Of a DNA stretch of 8,398 bases, positions 6,856 to 8,398 are shown piece by piece (positions within the stretch are counted from its first letter, which is position 1; every line of letters begins with the position of its first letter). The DNA is taken from assembly GCA_022561355.1 (NCBI GenBank), contig JADFRJ010000095.1, positions 1 to 8,398 of the forward strand, read 5' to 3'. The notes below the pieces were generated by a model, which made no database searches, had not been told where the DNA came from, and worked only from the letters and a program-made list of their open reading frames with translations. The stretch is from Chloroflexota bacterium (GTDB lineage: Bacteria > Chloroflexota > Dehalococcoidia > DSTF01 > RBG-16-68-14). The translations under genes and the position numbers were made by a program.

Positions 6856-7787
6856 CGGCGAATGAAGGAAGGCTCGTACGCCTCCTCGGGATTCGCTCTC
6901 ACTCGCTCGTCCAGTGCTTTCGCGTCCTCACCAATCAGGATGCGCCACTCCTCGTTGCGCACTCCGTCCAGGATGATGGTCGCCGCCTGCGCGGCCGAGA
7001 CGGGAGCGTTGTCACGGAACTGCTCAGCTCGCTGCTTCATGGCCGCCCTGAGTTGGTCGTCGCTGGCGCCTTCGGTAGGCATGCCCTGACGCGCCATGCG
7101 CTTTCGGGCATCCGCCAGCTCTTCAGCAGACATGTCCTCGATCCCGGGCTTGCCGTGGACGATCCGGCTGTTGATCGCAATCGACGTGCCGACGTGTCCC
7201 GGCATCACGACCGCGGCCTTGACGTGGGGCGCGTTCACGCGCAAATCGGTCAGCAGCGCCTCCGTGAAGCCTTTGACCGCGAACTTCGCTGCGCTGTATG
7301 CCGTGTGCGCAATTCCCGGGCCAAGACATGCCCAGAAGCCGTTCACGCTGCTGGTGTTCACGAGGTACCCTTCCGGGCTGGCGACCAGTAGGGGCAGAAA
7401 CGCGCGAGTGCAGTAGTAGACGCCGGACCAGCAGATGGCGAAGGTCCTGTCCCATTCTTCGCGGCTGTCAGCGAGCATGCTGCCTCCTCCGCCAACGCCC
7501 GCGTTGTTGAAGACCAGGTTGACGAAGTCGGTAGCGTGCTCTTGCAGGACCGCATCGCGAAACGCCAGCACTTGCGCTTCGTCGGAGACGTCGCATTCGT
7601 GTGCGGAGATGCGCGTGCCTTCCGGGGCGATCTCTTCGCACGCCTGCTTGGTCTCCTTCATGTTCTGGGGGAGCACATCGCAGATGGCGAGATGGCAGCC
7701 TTCCGAGGCGAGCTGACGAGCCAGTTCTCGGCCCATGCCGGTCCCGGCGCCCGTGATCACGGCGAGCTTATCGCTGAAATCCTTCAT
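6852..7787 (-). CDS. Short-chain dehydrogenase/reductase, NAD-type, with Cys at the tetrad Asn position
   Basis: SDR of 311 residues from the ATG at 7787. A longer frame from ATG 7805 adds only MYILPR and would begin inside the likely promoter. The cofactor motif TGAGTGMG is at 12-19, and ICDV places Asp37 at the end of the second beta strand, favouring NAD(H). NNAG is at 94-97, a Ser pair at 146-147, and YSAAK gives Tyr164 and Lys168. The loop before Tyr is about four residues longer than in standard SDRs. The helix-4 segment usually reading INxxG reads ICWSG, so the structural/catalytic Asn is Cys119. The C-terminal extension past residue 250 is helical and polar. First gene of a two-gene operon with the hotdog protein. 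No Shine-Dalgarno precedes either start. A hydroxyacyl-CoA or alcohol dehydrogenase role is plausible; the substrate is unknown. Confidence 0.9.
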   Translation of the reverse strand: MKDFSDKLAVITGAGTGMGRELARQLASEGCHLAICDVLPQNMKETKQACEEIAPEGTRISAHECDVSDEAQVLAFRDAVLQEHATDFVNLVFNNAGVGGGGSMLADSREEWDRTFAICWSGVYYCTRAFLPLLVASPEGYLVNTSSVNGFWACLGPGIAHTAYSAAKFAVKGFTEALLTDLRVNAPHVKAAVVMPGHVGTSIAINSRIVHGKPGIEDMSAEELADARKRMARQGMPTEGASDDQLRAAMKQRAEQFRDNAPVSAAQAATIILDGVRNEEWRILIGEDAKALDERVRANPEEAYEPSFIRR

Positions 7788-7794
7788 GCGAGGG

Positions 7795-7825
7795 AGTATA
7801 TACATAGTGTGGGTGTGCTGGCCAA
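7795..7825 (-). promoter_or_regulatory. Candidate promoter of the minus-strand SDR/hotdog operon
   Basis: On the minus strand TTGGCC (7825-7820) is followed after 17 nt by TATATA (7802-7797), or after 19 nt by TATACT (7800-7795). Either -10 would start transcription between about 7790 and 7787, at or within three bases of the ATG at 7787. That predicts a leaderless or nearly leaderless mRNA, consistent with the absence of a Shine-Dalgarno. Confidence 0.45.
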
Positions 7826-8041
7826 GGCTGCCTGCCGAATCACTTGCCTCGCGTTTGTTGCAGAACTTCGCGCCCTGAGGACTTCCGTTGCCGCAAGTTT
7901 CACAGCGTATCTTTCGTTACGGTTCTAGCAATCTGCATAAGGCAGGCAGGCTCGCTGCTCGGACAGCAGCAGCTCACGATCTTGGAGTCCAGGAAGACGC
8001 TGCCAAGGCATTTGACCGGGCGCTAGCAAACCGTTAGCAAA
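7826..8041. other. Non-coding stretch between the divergent SDR gene and tRNA-Leu
   Basis: No frame here looks like a gene: the open stretches are short, lack ribosome binding sites and have no recognisable motif. Two small structures are visible. A perfect 6-bp hairpin, GCTGCT/AGCAGC, lies at 7954-7970 with a 5-nt loop and no T-run. A directly repeated TAGCAAA occurs at 8024-8030 and 8035-8041, 11 bp apart (one helical turn), just upstream of the tRNA. Confidence 0.5.
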
Positions 8042-8050
8042 TGATAGACT
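8042..8050 (+). promoter_or_regulatory. Candidate extended -10 of the tRNA-Leu promoter
   Basis: TGATAGACT fits an extended -10 (TGn plus TAGACT, four of six matches to TATAAT). Transcription would start near 8057, about 27 nt before the mature tRNA. No good -35 lies 17 nt upstream; TTGACC at 8012 is too far away. The TAGCAAA direct repeats end just before this element. Confidence 0.3.
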
Positions 8051-8083
8051 GGATGAATGGAACAGTAGCCGTCTTAGATACGT

Positions 8084-8172
8084 GCCGGGGTGGCGAAATT
8101 GGCATACGCAGCGGACTTAAAATCCGCCGTCCCGCAAGGGACTTGTGGGTTCAAATCCCACCCCCGGCACCA
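8084..8172 (+). tRNA. tRNA-Leu, anticodon UAA, CCA encoded
   Basis: A complete class II cloverleaf can be folded by hand. Acceptor GCCGGGG (8084-8090) pairs with CCCCGGC (8162-8168). The D stem is GCG/CGC (8093-8095 with 8107-8109), with GG at 8101-8102 in the loop. The anticodon stem is GCGGA/TCCGC (8111-8115 with 8123-8127), enclosing a 7-nt loop with anticodon TAA at 8118-8120. The long variable arm GTCCC-GCAA-GGGAC (8129-8142) is typical of Leu. The T arm is GTGGG-TTCAAAT-CCCAC, ending at 8161. Discriminator A at 8169, as expected for Leu, is followed by genomic CCA at 8170-8172. It should read UUA and UUG codons. Confidence 0.97.
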
Positions 8173-8398
8173 ATATAGATGCGAATCATCGAGAGTGTGC
8201 GTCCGCGCTGATGAATGACCCAACCATTTGACAGCAACCGTGACAACAAACCTGGACGGATGCTGGTAGCGGTTGGTGGACGAGACAAAGGCCTCCAGGG
8301 CGTTGGTTTAGAGTCCCGTAGAACGAATTAGACACTCCGATTCGCAGCGGTGTTCCCGGACGCCAGCTCGCTTAGGGCGCGGTTGGCAGATCTCCGGC
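8173..8398. other. Region downstream of tRNA-Leu, no gene recognised
   Basis: No supported coding frame, second tRNA or terminator was found in the 226 bases to the window edge. Minus-strand frames entering from the right edge stay open for only about 20-30 codons and show no recognisable motif, so a gene tail ending here is possible but unsupported. No clear hairpin with a T-run follows the tRNA. Confidence 0.4.

Noticed and set aside
6735..7391. Plus-strand open frame (218 codons) over the minus-strand SDR and hotdog genes
   Set aside because: The minus strand carries SDR cofactor and active-site motifs in this interval. The plus-strand product is Arg-rich and matches nothing I recognise.
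7954..7970. GCTGCT/AGCAGC hairpin as an intrinsic terminator or small RNA
   Set aside because: Only a 6-bp stem, with no T-run, promoter or neighbouring gene end. It may be chance in GC-rich intergenic DNA.
8228..8256. Promoter with a perfect TTGACA -35 at 8228-8233
   Set aside because: No -10-like sequence lies 16-19 nt downstream (CCTGGA at 17 nt), and no gene follows within the window.

Overview
The window is a GC-rich, gene-dense piece of a bacterial chromosome. Catabolic enzymes of types common in proteobacteria, Shine-Dalgarno-led operons, and a class II tRNA-Leu with an encoded 3' CCA suggest a (gamma)proteobacterium; that placement is inference. No insertion sequence, CRISPR array or phage gene was seen.

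Layout. Positions 2-106 are the tail of an unidentified upstream gene. Positions 107-229 form a promoter region with a perfect TATAAT box, a poor -35 and an inverted repeat where an activator could sit. Positions 230-5902 are a tight five-gene plus-strand operon: acyl-CoA dehydrogenase of the ACAD10/11 type, NADP-type short-chain dehydrogenase/reductase (SDR), AMP-forming acyl-CoA synthetase, APH-fold kinase, and a crotonase-family protein. It ends at a 7-bp inverted repeat shared with a convergent two-gene minus-strand operon (7787-5923): an NAD-type SDR followed, with a 4-nt overlap, by a double-hotdog MaoC-like protein. A roughly 300-bp non-coding stretch follows, then tRNA-Leu(UAA) at 8084-8172 and about 230 bp with no gene I can support.

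How the genes may work together. Acyl-CoA synthetase + SDR + APH-like kinase + ACAD10/11-like dehydrogenase is the enzyme set of the Pseudomonas putida levulinate (lva) pathway. There a 4-keto acid is activated to its CoA ester, reduced to 4-hydroxyacyl-CoA and phosphorylated, and the phosphate is then lost so the chain can enter beta-oxidation. Animal ACAD10/ACAD11 carry the kinase and dehydrogenase domains in one protein. The operon is therefore best read as a candidate route for gamma-hydroxy or gamma-keto acids or lactones. It differs from lva in having no small lvaB-like gene and in containing a crotonase that lacks both hydratase glutamates and looks more like an isomerase. The convergent SDR/hotdog pair may serve the same or a related acyl-CoA pathway. 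The substrate cannot be read from sequence.
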